From contig JANQEY010000297.1 of NCBI GenBank assembly GCA_028278125.1, positions 8,459 to 72,458 on the forward strand: a stretch of 64,000 nt of DNA, in the 5' to 3' direction. The notes below the pieces were generated by a model. The model was not told the origin of the DNA. It was given only the letters and a program-made list of their open reading frames with translations, and did not search any database. The position numbers and the translations under genes were made by a program. The DNA is from a bacterium. GTDB taxonomy: Bacteria; Electryoneota; Electryoneia; Electryoneales; Electryoneaceae. Of this stretch, positions 63,944 through 64,000 are shown piece by piece. The first letter of the stretch is position 1, and each line of letters opens with the position of its first letter.

Positions 63944-64000
63944 TATTCCTTATTTGGTAAATCTTACAATTCCCCAAACTATATAAAACCAGTAAGAAAC

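Overview
The window comes from a diderm bacterium of the FCB (Fibrobacteres–Chlorobi–Bacteroidetes) superphylum. It is probably from an uncultured lineage of the KSB1, Marinimicrobia, Zixibacteria or Electryoneota kind; this is inferred, since no rRNA is present. The reasons are: seven complete proteins ending in a type IX secretion (T9SS) type-A sorting domain (NPFN... to a C-terminal KxxLxK/R tail), the Bacteroidetes-style order ileS–DksA/TraR–lspA, a TamB/TamA outer-membrane pair, LspA and MurQ. No tRNA, rRNA, CRISPR array or prophage was seen.

Region by region. 1-13480 (minus strand): secreted proteins, namely a gingipain-like C25 peptidase cut by the window edge, an S45 penicillin-amidase-like hydrolase, an M14 carboxypeptidase and two large paralogues of unknown function. 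Three of them are followed by clear intrinsic terminators. 14126-22964 (plus): a minimal SARP/BTAD-type regulator, tamB–tamA and a VCBS/FG-GAP T9SS cargo. 23300-32847 (plus): nine or more surface-glycan genes behind a near-perfect sigma-54 promoter (asnB, a NeuB-like synthase without its SAF domain, a GT2/cytidylyltransferase-like fusion, SpsF, a small TPR protein, a GT-B enzyme, two methyltransferases and a sulfotransferase-like protein). 32993-35227 (minus): dnaX–ybaB, with an A10 slippage tract in dnaX. 35573-36151: a CheY-like receiver. 36174-40054 (minus): murQ and a secreted M1 aminopeptidase.

40306-52198 (plus) is a long housekeeping run: yggS, divIVA, ileS, a DksA-like protein without its zinc cysteines, lspA, a TPM-domain protein, a nucleotidyltransferase-like protein, lemA, a SAM hydroxide adenosyltransferase, pgi, a HAD phosphatase and an unrecognised cNMP-fold-like protein. 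52604-54766: an LVIVD beta-propeller T9SS cargo. 55027-60369 (plus): purF, a UbiA prenyltransferase, a CDP-alcohol phosphatidyltransferase, cysS and a DUF3108 protein. 60472-61329: a toast-rack-like beta protein. 61396-62008: a complete REP/RAYT unit (REPtron). 62134-63903: a second VCBS T9SS cargo, followed by a hairpin.

Taken together the cell exports many surface-anchored hydrolases and adhesin-like propellers, decorates a surface structure under sigma-54 control (flagellin or another glycoprotein is plausible but unproven), and is probably chemotactic. The best leads for something undescribed are the shared penultimate beta-domain of the T9SS block, the predicted dnaX slippage with stops in both shifted frames, the sigma-54 glycan locus with its odd NeuB and fused enzyme, and the compact REPtron with a dyad abutting its start codon.
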